Source: Saussurea involucrata (Eukaryota > Streptophyta > Magnoliopsida > Asterales > Asteraceae). From it: 64,000 bases of DNA. Location of the stretch: assembly GCA_033807775.1 (NCBI GenBank), contig CM066325.1, forward strand, positions 18,223,301 to 18,287,300. The letters run 5' to 3'. Made by a program: the position numbers and the translations under genes. Positions 22,680 through 31,600 of this stretch are shown piece by piece (positions within the stretch are counted from its first letter, which is position 1; each line of letters opens with the position of its first letter). The notes under the pieces were generated by a model. The model saw only the letters and a program-made list of their open reading frames with translations, did no database searches and was not told the origin of the DNA.

Positions 22680-24321
22680 TGTAACGACCTGAAATCCCAT
22701 ACATAGTTCATATAGCATACATTGCATAACGTCGTTAAAACAAGAGATACATTTTATAACAAATACGGTCCCCTAGTCTTTTACAAATATCCAGTACATC
22801 ATTACAACCATTTACATAGAAGATTACATCATTACTAACAACATGCTATCTCTACTAAACATGTCATAGTCTTCAACTACATAGTCCTCCAAAAGCTATT
22901 CACGGTATAACCTCCTTATTTGCTCTTACTCGATCCACGACCTGGAATACATATTTTTAAAACAAAATGAGGGTTAGACCTTGAGGTCTAGTGAGAAAAT
23001 CCCCGTTAGTTGAAAACTATTTGCACAACATCATATACGTAATTCACATAAGAATACCAATTAAGACTCATGCATCATATATCTTTCCATCTCGTTCTCT
23101 TGGCCATATTAATTGGTTGTGAGCCAACTAATCAATTTACACCACTGTACTAAATACAGCCAACACCACTGTCCCTCTATACAGCCAACTTTCACCGGTC
23201 CTAAGCCCGGCCAACTAGCACCCATGCAGTGTAATACTCATAAAAACACCATATGCACATTATTACACTCATTCACATACATGTATTCCAGTTAGAAAAC
23301 ATTTTAAGTAAAAACTCACTTGTTTGCTTATCCAAAACTCTTTCCACAAAGAACTCGGCTTTCACCTTCGATTCACAGTATCTGAAACAAATATATACAG
23401 ATATCTTTTTACCATATAAAACACATAAGTCTTACTAAAGCTAAGAACTCTAAGGAACTCAAATCCTCAATTGTTACCCCCAAACCCGAACTTAAGTCGA
23501 GTCCACAGTACATTTAGTTCTCATTCATTCCCTATTCAATAACTAACAAAACACAGGCTACTAGATACTCAAAAGCATCTAAACTCACCAATTTGACCAA
23601 ACAGCAAAAGTATCCGGATACCTCAAATTATCCGGACAACACAACTTTTTCGGACAACGTGACTTTTCCGGACAACCTATACAACCCGGACGTCATCCGG
23701 ACACCAAAGTAATCCGGATGCTATCCGGTATCTAATTCTATCCGGAAAACTTAAGGAAAACAGGAACTTACTCTGTTAATCGATTCATCCGGATACCTGC
23801 AAGAAAACTACCGGACACTAACAACACATTATCCGGACACTACCCAAGAAACTACCCGGATACCTTCTTATCATCCGGAAACCACTGACTGTTTATCCCA
23901 TTTTCACCCAGAAATCGACTGAATCATCAACAGTTATGTAATTGACTATTCTAGTCCGATAGAAACCTTCTAATAACAATTACAAACATAAAATACAAAG
24001 GAAACATACCTCAAATCCCTTTTTAAGCCAACCAATTTGATGTCTTAGCCAAAAACCTTTTCTTTCTTCTTCTTACTCTCTCAAACGCACACACATACAC
24101 CCTAGAATATTTCTGGATATTTTTAGAATTAGGAAATATCTGATTTCATCAAAAGGGATATTATCAAATCAAAATACCACTTTAGTCCCTATACTATCCA
24201 TAAATGACCAAACTACCTTTTACTTATAATTTAATCCAAACTTACCCTAAACATCAATTATAAGGTTAAATAGATTTAACGAAACTAATATTTAACTAAC
24301 GAACTTACCCGGGGTATTACA
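22680..24321 (-). repeat. Single LTR of element B
   Basis: 1642 bp, TG...CA ends. At about 23,611-23,881 it contains 13 CCGG cores in about 270 bp, most as TCCGGA or TCCGGACA/TCCGGATA. Both sides carry B interior sequence. Confidence 0.85.
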
Positions 24322-24340
24322 TCATCTCCCCCTTAAAATA
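24322..24340 (-). other. Polypurine tract of B
   Basis: Minus strand reads AAGGGGGAGATGA immediately before the LTR start TGTAATACCC. It shows that the LTR at 22,680-24,321 lies in the 3' position relative to pol. Confidence 0.85.
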
Positions 24341-24360
24341 ATTCCGTCCCGGAATTCGGT

Positions 24361-25285
24361 TTAAGCAAAAACGTGTGGGTACTTAGTTCTCATTTCTGAT
24401 TCCGATTCCCATGTAGCATCCTGACCTCTATGATGTCGCCACTGTACTTTCACTTGTCTGATCTCTTTGTTCCGCAACACTTTAACTTTGTGGTCAACTA
24501 TGGCTTCAGGTTCCTCCACATAATTCATCTTTTCATCAACTTGTATATCTGGTAGAGAAACTGCCTGATCCGGCGTAATCAAACACTTTCGGAAATTCGA
24601 TACATGAAACGCGTTATGAATCTTGCTTAACTCTGGAGGGAGATCCAATTTGTAGGCTACTTCACCAATCCTTTCTGTAATTGCAAACGGTCCAATGTAC
24701 CTCAGGCTCAGTTTACCTTGTTTCCCAAATTGGATGACTCCTTTCCAAGGCGAGACTTTTAACATCACAAAATCTCCAACTTGGAATTCTAACGGTTTTC
24801 GGCGTCGGTCGGCGTAGCTTTTCTGTCTGTCTTGAGCCACTTTCAAACGTTCCCGAATCTGAGTAATCTTATCTGCTGTTAACTGTACTATATCTGGTCC
24901 TGCTAACTGTTTCTCTCCCACTTCGTTCCAACACAGAGGCGTTCGACATTTTCTACCATACAGTACTTCAAACGGTGCTGCTTGAATGCTGGAATGATAA
25001 CTGTTGTTGTAGGCAAATTCGATCAACGGTAAATGTTTATCCCACGATCCCCCAAAGTCAACAATGCAAGCCCGGAGCATATCTTCTAATGTCTGAATCG
25101 TTCGTTCACTCTGACCGTCAGTTTGAGGATGATATGATGTACTTAACTTTATCTGCGTTCCCATCTCCTTTTGAAAACTTCTCCAGAACCTTGAAGTAAA
25201 ACGACTATCCCGATCAGAAATAATCGAGATTGGAACCCCATGTCGAGTTACTATTTCGTCAATGTATAACTTGGCTAAACGTTCC
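24361..25285 (-). CDS. Integrase C-terminal part and chromodomain of B
   Basis: The frame continues the integrase interrupted by copia C. From 25,285 down it reads the core region (GVPISIISDRD, the second catalytic Asp) and then SYHPQTDGQSER with the catalytic Glu. It ends in a C-terminal chromodomain with VKVQWRHHRGQDATWESE just before the stop at 24,361. A chromodomain at the integrase end places B among chromoviruses, in which it can direct integration to heterochromatin. The recognisable ORF from 25,164 is open to the stop. The reading frame is split from its N-terminal half (36,748-37,187) by 11.46 kb of element C, so no functional integrase can be made. Confidence 0.9.
25281..25285. repeat. 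Target duplication of copia C, left copy
   Basis: GTTCC, repeated at 36,743-36,747. Both flank the TGTTG...CAACA LTR ends. Confidence 0.9.
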
Positions 25286-26246
25286 TGTTGGTCCCGAAAG
25301 GCCTAAACAAGTTTGTAGAAGGGGGGGTTGAATACAAACACACTATTTTACTTTTCTAAATTGTTTATTGATAAATCATTAACAATTTACAGCTTGTTGC
25401 GGAAACAAGATTAAGGATAAACCTAAATCTAAACAAGTTGGAACACTAAGGTTTCTTGCACTAAGAAAGATATGGAGATTACTAATAAAATCCTACCTTG
25501 AGAGAGATTTGAACTTGTCCAGAGTTAGCAAGTTACTTCAAATGAAGTGAGTTCATCTCTTTATATACTGCATGCATTTAATGCAATTCAGTATACACTT
25601 TACACGTGTCATCAGCGGATTGGTTGCATGTCATTGACCTTTGTTGACAACCTTAGTAGCCGCATGAATGAACAGTGTAGTATCAGAGTGGTTGTACGAT
25701 TTCAGATTTTCGGAGGTTATTTTCTGACATTTCGTACGGTGGCGTGCAAGGGAGGTTAAGACAAAAGTACTTTGTACGGAGGACTTCATGATCAGCTTTC
25801 GTTGATTCAGCGATTATCATTTACTATTCAGCGAATGATAAAGTTCAGCGATAGCTAAAGTCTTGTACTTGATACTTCACGTTGAGTGGACAAATCTGAG
25901 TCTTCGCTGATCCGCATCAGTTCATTAGGAGACTTGTCGCTGGTTCTTGAGCTTGATCTTCGACTTCAGCGTAGAACCTTTGTTGACGTGAATCTTGTCT
26001 TCAGGGAGCATAAGTAAACAACTAACTTATCAGCGATCACCATAAGGACTGAACAGACTCAGCGATATGGTGAACAGTGTTCGCTGAATGTTTAATCTAA
26101 AAGAGCGAGAGTTCCTATCAGCAGTACTGTAAGATCTTAGTACTTATCAGCGATAGTGAAACTCTGATACATATTGTTTACTTACAATTTTCACTAAGTA
26201 TTTAAAGATAGGGTCATTATCAAATCACTGAGGGTTTGGATCAACA
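25286..26246 (-). repeat. 3' LTR of element C
   Basis: 961 bp. Contains about ten copies of TCAGCG/CGCTGA, mostly as TCAGCGAT, where about 0.5 would be expected by chance. Poly-G run of 7 at 25,321. Confidence 0.9.
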
Positions 26247-26258
26247 ATCTCCCCCTAT
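26247..26258 (-). other. Polypurine tract of C
   Basis: Minus strand TAGGGGGAGAT directly abuts the LTR start TGTTGATCC. Confidence 0.85.
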
Positions 26259-26513
26259 TTGATTATGACATAGCAACAAAGAAAATTGCTATTTAATGAA
26301 AACATAAGGATAAAAAGAACTCATAAAATATTTGTCCCTTTTACTGTTTTCTGGGATCTTTTCAGTACTGATGGAGTAAAGTACATTCGCTGAAATCTTT
26401 CTTTAAATCTTTGAATCAGGTTACAATATGAATAAGAAAGATTACAAGTACAAGCGAAATAAATTACAAGTACTGAAGGATGACTGATACAATAGAGAAA
26501 GTGGTGATTGTTG

Positions 26514-27752
26514 TCAGCCTTCAAAGGGTTCTTCCTTAATGAGAAGTTCATCAAGGGTTGTCTTTTCAGTTGGAATCATCCAGTCAGGAACCTTTTCTCC
26601 TTTATTCTTTAGCTTCAGAGCAGCTTCAAAAATCAAGGGTTTTAGGTGTCGTGCCTGAATGTCTTTTCTGAAGTCGCACCAGTAGATGAGATCTCTGAGT
26701 TGTTCGATTGGAGTGATTGGAAGCTCAGCGATCCGTTGAAAGCATTTACGTCCATCGTAGTCAAGAAAGAATATTCCATAAGGATTACTGATGACTTTAC
26801 CAGGGACGAAAAGTTCACATGGTGGCAAAGAGATGTCAAGGGCAGATAGATCAGGATCAGGACCAAGTACTTCAGCGCGAGAGAAACCAATTCCAGTTTC
26901 ATTTCGTATGACAGGACCTGAGTTTGAATCTTGACGTTTCTTCTTTGGAGAGCCCCTTTTTCTTTTCGGCTTTAGATCAGGAACAGGAGGAATATCCACA
27001 CAAGAAGATATCAAATCGATCTGTCTGTTTATCAGCTTTTCGAAATGATCCTTGTACTTAGATTGTGATGGTTGGATAGCTAACCTCATCTCCAGCCATT
27101 CAGAGAGACCATACCTTTTTACAGTGTCAGCACGAAAGGTTTCAGATGAGCCATCTTCTCTGAACAGTTTGATGTCAACAATAGGTACTCCGATGGAGGT
27201 TCTTCCAGAGATGAATACCTTGTTGATCTTCACTGGACGATATCTGAAGTGGATTTTCTCTTTACACCAGATCAGGGTGGTCTGAGAAACTTCAGCTTTC
27301 TTTTCCACGATCTTCTGGGCTTGTTCCCAAAGCTTTCGTTGGATTTGAATGGGAATACGCTTCAGCTTGGGGTCTTTGACAAATTCTTGAGTGAGCTTGA
27401 TGGCGTATTCTCTGTCTTTATCTTCAGCTTCCTTCCTTTCAGCGATGAGGCGTTCAGCTCTGAGATGATCCTGGAATTCAGCTTTTGAAATTCTGAACTT
27501 AGGAGGAACTGAAGGTAGTTGATCGTGCCTTAGAATGATTCGCTGATCCTCGAATCGCTTTATCATTTCTTCTCTCCTCTTTTGATCTTCTTCACTCAGC
27601 TTTTGAGGATCTGAGGAAGGTCTGTTTCTGTGCGAGAGAGGTTGTTCTTCTGGTTCATCAGTCTCAGAGATTAAATCTAAGACTGGGATTATGTCTTCAG
27701 CGGTAGCTGGAATTATTGGTGAAGTCACAATAGTAGATCCTTCAGCGATATC
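26514..27752 (-). CDS. Env-like gene of element C, predicted last exon
   Basis: Open frame of about 412 codons ending at 26,514. The first in-frame ATG/GTG-type codon near 27,728 is a GTG, with no good start upstream. But the frame stays open to 27,752, where CTCCCCTGTTTGAG forms a good splice acceptor, so I read it as an internal/terminal exon. The protein is charged: Glu/Lys-rich helix-like stretch at codons 50-150, then a strong basic cluster KPKRKRGSPKKKRQ resembling a nuclear localisation signal, then a conserved-looking C-terminal part (GIFFLDYDGRKCFQRIAELP). No signal peptide or membrane segment. Comparable C-terminal parts occur, as I recall, in large copia polyproteins of Asteraceae. 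Function unknown. Confidence 0.6.
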   Translation of the reverse strand, partial: DIAEGSTIVTSPIIPATAEDIIPVLDLISETDEPEEQPLSHRNRPSSDPQKLSEEDQKRREEMIKRFEDQRIILRHDQLPSVPPKFRISKAEFQDHLRAERLIAERKEAEDKDREYAIKLTQEFVKDPKLKRIPIQIQRKLWEQAQKIVEKKAEVSQTTLIWCKEKIHFRYRPVKINKVFISGRTSIGVPIVDIKLFREDGSSETFRADTVKRYGLSEWLEMRLAIQPSQSKYKDHFEKLINRQIDLISSCVDIPPVPDLKPKRKRGSPKKKRQDSNSGPVIRNETGIGFSRAEVLGPDPDLSALDISLPPCELFVPGKVISNPYGIFFLDYDGRKCFQRIAELPITPIEQLRDLIYWCDFRKDIQARHLKPLIFEAALKLKNKGEKVPDWMIPTEKTTLDELLIKEEPFEG

Positions 27753-27923
27753 CTCAAACAGGGGAGAGGACTAGCTGAAACGCAGCGATCTTACAAATAA
27801 GAACTGGGTAGAAGAACTTGGGTAGAAAAGATAGAAAAAATAATGTGGATGTGTATGGTGTTTGTGGAATGGATAACTGATTGTTCAGAGATGATCAGGG
27901 AAGGAAAAATAAGTTTAGTGTAC
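27753..27923 (-). other. Predicted 171-nt intron in the env-like gene of C
   Basis: Donor CAG|GTACAC at 27,924/27,923; acceptor CTCCCCTGTTTGAG| at 27,753. Removing it joins the frame from 27,924 upward to the frame from 27,752 downward without a shift. Unspliced, both frames meet stops (TAA right after the donor, TAG before the acceptor). Inferred from sequence only. Confidence 0.5.
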
Positions 27924-28280
27924 CTGACAAATCGGCTTTGCAAGTAGGATCGCCAGATTATCATCTTCAGCGATGCCTTTGTCTTTGCTTTTCTCAGCGC
28001 CAGAGGCTGTGTGCTTTGTCTTTGTTTTTGTCTTCTCCCCTGTGGATTCGGTTATCACGATCCCTTTAAGAGCTTTTCGAGGAGCATGTTTGACGACAAA
28101 GAATTCGTCATCTTCATCATCATCATCATCATCATCGTTCCTTGGAGAGGAGGATGGTTCAGCTTCAGGGATGTCGATGTCTTCGTCTTCTTCTGCTTCG
28201 GATTCCTCAGCATCTTCTTCGAGTTGCTCCCCCTCAGATACAGAGGCGAGGTTCTCGGTTCCCTCAGGGTTTTCATCTCC
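27924..28280 (-). CDS. Acidic extension of the env-like ORF after an in-frame TAG
   Basis: After the TAG at 28,281-28,283 the same frame is open for exactly 119 codons to the predicted donor. It is very acidic (GEQLEEDAEESEAEEDED, then a run of Asp encoded by repeated GAT at about 28,113-28,137) and then Lys-rich (TGEKTKTKTK). Its composition continues that of the preceding ORF tail, which supports one original frame broken by a single stop. Confidence 0.55.
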
Positions 28281-30578
28281 CTAAGGTCCAGTAATCAGAT
28301 CTTCATTACCCTCTCCCCTGATAGATTCATCATGGGAAAGGTCTTCAGCGCTCTTATTTTGATCTTCAACGCTCTTCTCCTGTTCAGCGCTCTTCTCCCC
28401 CTCTTTCTCATGATGGGCGGGGGAGGAATGGGTAGATTCAGCATTGGTGTTGTCTCTGTCTTCTGGGCCAGAGACTTTCACACAACCTTCAAGCTTAGCT
28501 ATTCTGTCTTCTAGGCCAGAAATAGCAGGCGTGATTTTCTTCAGCTCTTGGCGATCCTCTGCGGTGAATGAGTCCAAAATAGGTGCAGGGGCCGGAGCAG
28601 GAGCTGGATTGTTTGCCTTGTTCACCAGCGTCTCGATCATTGTCTTGACAGAACTAAGGCCGGTCTTCACTGAGCCCAAGTCGGTCTTGACCACTGACAT
28701 ATCACCTTCGAGTGTACCAACCGATTTCTTCAGCGTTGTAACCTCGCTGGAAACGGTGGAAACTGACGATTTGAGGTTGGTGTAGTCAGTGTAGATGTCG
28801 GAGAGCACTTTGGCAAAGTCGGCGAGAGTTTTATCAAGGTCTTTGATGTCATCAGAGGAGGCCTTCTTTTCCACCACAGCAGTCAGCTTCGTCAGATTCT
28901 CTCCAGCGTTTGTTACAGCTGTAGAGTTATTTGATAGACCGGTGGTGAGATCTGTAAGTTTCATCTCCATGGACTTCAGAGACTGGTTGATGTCTCCCAA
29001 ATAAGGACCTGTAACATATAAGTACTTGTGAACAAAGGAAAGCTCAGAAGTTTCAGGTTTAGTTACAGTGTTTAAGGTGGGATCTGTACCTGCAGGAGCG
29101 TTGACGAACTCATCAAAGTTTCGAGTCCCTCCATAGTGTTCCATATCTCCCTCAAAAGTTCCGTGAGGGATGGAGATCTCTGCAGGTCCTTTCTTCGTCA
29201 TTCGCTGAGAAGCTTCAACGGCTTCTTGAATGATGGCATCTCCAGCTTTAACTGGAGGAGTGTCCAAAGAAGTAGAGGGAGGATCGAAGGATAAGAATTG
29301 GGGTTGGGTTGCAAGTTCAGCGTTGGATTCGCTGAGAAGTACTTCATCAGTCTTTTGAGAGACTGAAGAAGGTAGGGTAGATTCCAAAGTTCTAACCTCA
29401 GCGTGTAAGGACGCTGAAGTAGGTTTAGAAGGGATGGCTTGAATTGGTGTGGCAGAGCGTACCACGGAACTTTCCTTCAGCTCTTCAGAATGAGCTGAGG
29501 AGTCTTCAGCATGGAGTTGCTGGGGTTGCTCCTTGGTTTTCTTAATCCTTTTGGAATCAAGATGGGTAAGAGATTGTTTCCTTTTCTTAGAAGGAATGGA
29601 TTTTGTGGCCTGGGAATCAGCGAGGGGTATTGTCGCTGAAGGAGCCACAGAAAGCGGAGAATTAAGTAGAGTGAGAAGGGTAGAGAGACGTACCTCGTTG
29701 GCGACAGGCTTGAAGTCGAGAACTTTAGGGCCAATCTGAGAGAGTTTCAGATCACCCTCTTCAGGATAGCTGTCCTTCAGGCCATATTGAAAGATAGCGC
29801 TGATGAATCGTGGGTAAGGGACCCATGCTGGTCGGTCAGCGGCAGAATCAACACGTTGAATGAGGTCTTCATAGATGATGGAGGCCCAGTCAATGTTGAG
29901 ACCTTTCAGCAGTGCGTAACCCATGGCCTGCTGAGGTTGAGCGGCTTGATCAGAAGATCCGGATTTCGCTGTCATGCAGCTGATCAGGTGAGCGAAGATG
30001 AAGTTCATCTCGCTGGGCATCTTGGATTTCTTTATCAGCGTCAGCTTCTTCTCAGGTAGCTTGTCTCTTCCAGTCTCCCAGATGTAACCCATCGCATCAA
30101 GGAAAACAATGATTTCTTCCCTGTCAGCGTGCTTCTTGTGGTCAGGTAATGGAATGAAAGGATTTTCTGAGGTAGCGTTAGGGAATTTCAGAGCTTTGCG
30201 GATTATTGCGGGGGTTATCTTGATGGTGCCATACTCAGTATCGCTGAGTATGCAGTCGATGGTTTTAGATGGATCTTTGGCGGAGGGTAGGTCGGTGTGT
30301 CTGGCAGAGTACCAGAATTGGGATAATAGACGCTGACTGGCAGGAGGTGAGATTGTCAGTGCTGTGTAGATGGGGCTATTCTTCAAAAAATTTACAGCGT
30401 CGTCTAGATGGGATACCTGCTTCCGAGGAGGAAACTCGAGAAGCGCTGAGAGGTTGTTTGCCTTTGTCCAGTCTAGTTGATCCAGCTCAAACTTAACCTG
30501 AGGAGCTTTGGTGATTTCCAGTTCCTCAGAATCAGCGGAGATGGACTCAGCGGTAACATTCAGCTTTGAAGTTGCCAT
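28281..30578 (-). CDS. Env-like ORF of element C, main part (765 codons)
   Basis: Starts with ATG at 30,578 and ends at TAG 28,281. Residues about 55-245 form a globular-looking region (AVNFLKNSPIYTALTISPPA, QFWYSA, ITPAIIRKALKF, DAMGYIWETG). This matches the layout of the extra domain that follows reverse transcriptase in many Asteraceae Sirevirus-like elements (from memory, unchecked). Basic clusters KKRKQ and KRIKKTK lie at about 331-349, a low-complexity middle at 350-510, a long heptad-patterned coiled coil at about 525-655, a (PA)n linker at about 658-667, and an acidic tail. There is no signal peptide or transmembrane segment, so 'envelope' is only a positional name. It has its own promoter-like region upstream and may be one gene with 27,924-28,280 and 26,514-27,752. 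Confidence 0.7.
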   Translation of the reverse strand: MATSKLNVTAESISADSEELEITKAPQVKFELDQLDWTKANNLSALLEFPPRKQVSHLDDAVNFLKNSPIYTALTISPPASQRLLSQFWYSARHTDLPSAKDPSKTIDCILSDTEYGTIKITPAIIRKALKFPNATSENPFIPLPDHKKHADREEIIVFLDAMGYIWETGRDKLPEKKLTLIKKSKMPSEMNFIFAHLISCMTAKSGSSDQAAQPQQAMGYALLKGLNIDWASIIYEDLIQRVDSAADRPAWVPYPRFISAIFQYGLKDSYPEEGDLKLSQIGPKVLDFKPVANEVRLSTLLTLLNSPLSVAPSATIPLADSQATKSIPSKKRKQSLTHLDSKRIKKTKEQPQQLHAEDSSAHSEELKESSVVRSATPIQAIPSKPTSASLHAEVRTLESTLPSSVSQKTDEVLLSESNAELATQPQFLSFDPPSTSLDTPPVKAGDAIIQEAVEASQRMTKKGPAEISIPHGTFEGDMEHYGGTRNFDEFVNAPAGTDPTLNTVTKPETSELSFVHKYLYVTGPYLGDINQSLKSMEMKLTDLTTGLSNNSTAVTNAGENLTKLTAVVEKKASSDDIKDLDKTLADFAKVLSDIYTDYTNLKSSVSTVSSEVTTLKKSVGTLEGDMSVVKTDLGSVKTGLSSVKTMIETLVNKANNPAPAPAPAPILDSFTAEDRQELKKITPAISGLEDRIAKLEGCVKVSGPEDRDNTNAESTHSSPAHHEKEGEKSAEQEKSVEDQNKSAEDLSHDESIRGEGNEDLITGP

Positions 30579-30582
30579 TTCA

Positions 30583-30972
30583 CTGTATTATCAGTTCAAC
30601 CAAAGATGTTAACAAATAAGAAATATCTTAATGTGGAAAGAAAATTTCCATTAAGATTTTTCGAATTTTGTCCATTTCATTCAGACAAAAAAGTCTTAAT
30701 GAAGATTAGGGTTTTTCTTGTTTTTTTTTAAAAAAACGAATATAACACCCATAAGCCTTGTATTCCAGTTTCTTAAAAGAATGGATACGAAAGAAGAACA
30801 AGTTTAAGATTTTAGATTTAAAACTTGAAGAACAACCATGAAATGGTTGTGTTTATAAAACCATGAAAGAAAATGATTTTATTTTAGAGTTCTTTTGTTT
30901 GATCTTGTGTAAAACAATGATAAGATCGAAAACAAGTTATTCGCATTTGATAATAGATAAGAACATATTAAC
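30583..30972 (-). other. Predicted 390-nt intron in the 5' UTR of the env-like gene
   Basis: Donor CTCAAG|GTTAAT at 30,973/30,972; branch-like CTGAT and acceptor AATACAG| at 30,583; the exon resumes TGAAATGGC, so the ATG lies five bases after the junction. The region is T-rich on the minus strand, as plant introns are. No retrotransposon protein is encoded here. Confidence 0.5.
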
Positions 30973-31089
30973 CTTGAGTTTGATGAAGAAGATGATGAAC
31001 AATTCTTGAAGATTGAGAGCACAAAATGCAACAGTGTTCTTTTCTTGCGGAGAAAGATTGATTCGCGTAAAAGACAAATATAAACTTTG

Positions 31090-31255
31090 AGAGTGTTTAT
31101 ATAGGAAGAGAGTAGAGAGAGAAAAACTTGAGCGGGAAAGTTTTTCATCATGACACGGACACGTGTTTGCATTTGATTGGATAGACAACGAAACGTGCAA
31201 ACGTGTGTCAGAAAAAGAGCGTGCCTGGTGTTATCCGTTGCAATGACGTCACAAC
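31090..31255 (-). promoter_or_regulatory. Internal promoter of element C
   Basis: On the minus strand, in order: palindrome TGACGTCA (31,251-31,244), two further ACGT cores (31,191-31,210), CCAAT box (31,180-31,176), G-box ACACGTGT (31,166-31,159), TATA box CTATATAAA (31,104-31,096). Spacing fits a plant Pol II promoter with a start near 31,065. bZIP factors bind both ACGT-type elements, so stress or ABA control is possible. It lies where RNase H would normally be and directly upstream of the env-like gene. Confidence 0.6.
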
Positions 31256-31600
31256 TGTCCTTTCACATTCTTTCGTTGTCTCTGAGGTTTTGAAAGAAAA
31301 ACTCAGGGACTCTTTGGAAAATATGAAGCACTGAATAGAAATATCAGTGAGGGTTTTAAGAAATTTCAAAATATCGCTGTTAAGGAAGAGATATTCAGCG
31401 ATGAAAGAATTTGAAATCTTGCATTTTCATGCGTTTTGTCAGAGAGAGAAAACATACCTTGATATCAGTTTAACCAAATTTATTCAGAGAGAAGATGATG
31501 AAATGGATTGTACAAGTTTATTTTATCCGAGAGCCTATACAAGAGTGTATAAACGTATCGCTGATTTAATGTGAACCGCTGAAGATTTATCCTTCAAAGT
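31252..31600 (-). other. Spacer replacing the RNase H region in C
   Basis: Non-coding on the minus strand, with several CGCTGA/TCAGCG motifs. RT ends abruptly at 31,601, and nothing here resembles RNase H. Confidence 0.6.

Noticed and set aside
23611..23881. TCCGGA cluster as a CRISPR or satellite array
   Set aside because: Spacing is irregular, the repeat core is six bases and the host is a plant; it lies inside an LTR.
28011..28514. 167-codon + strand ORF
   Set aside because: Antisense shadow of the acidic end of the env-like gene.
28281..30578. Calling this ORF a true envelope gene
   Set aside because: No signal peptide or transmembrane segment is visible; 'env-like' is kept only as a positional term.
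30879..31200. Two minus-strand ORFs between pol and the env-like ORF
   Set aside because: They cover the predicted promoter, untranslated exon and intron; no domain.
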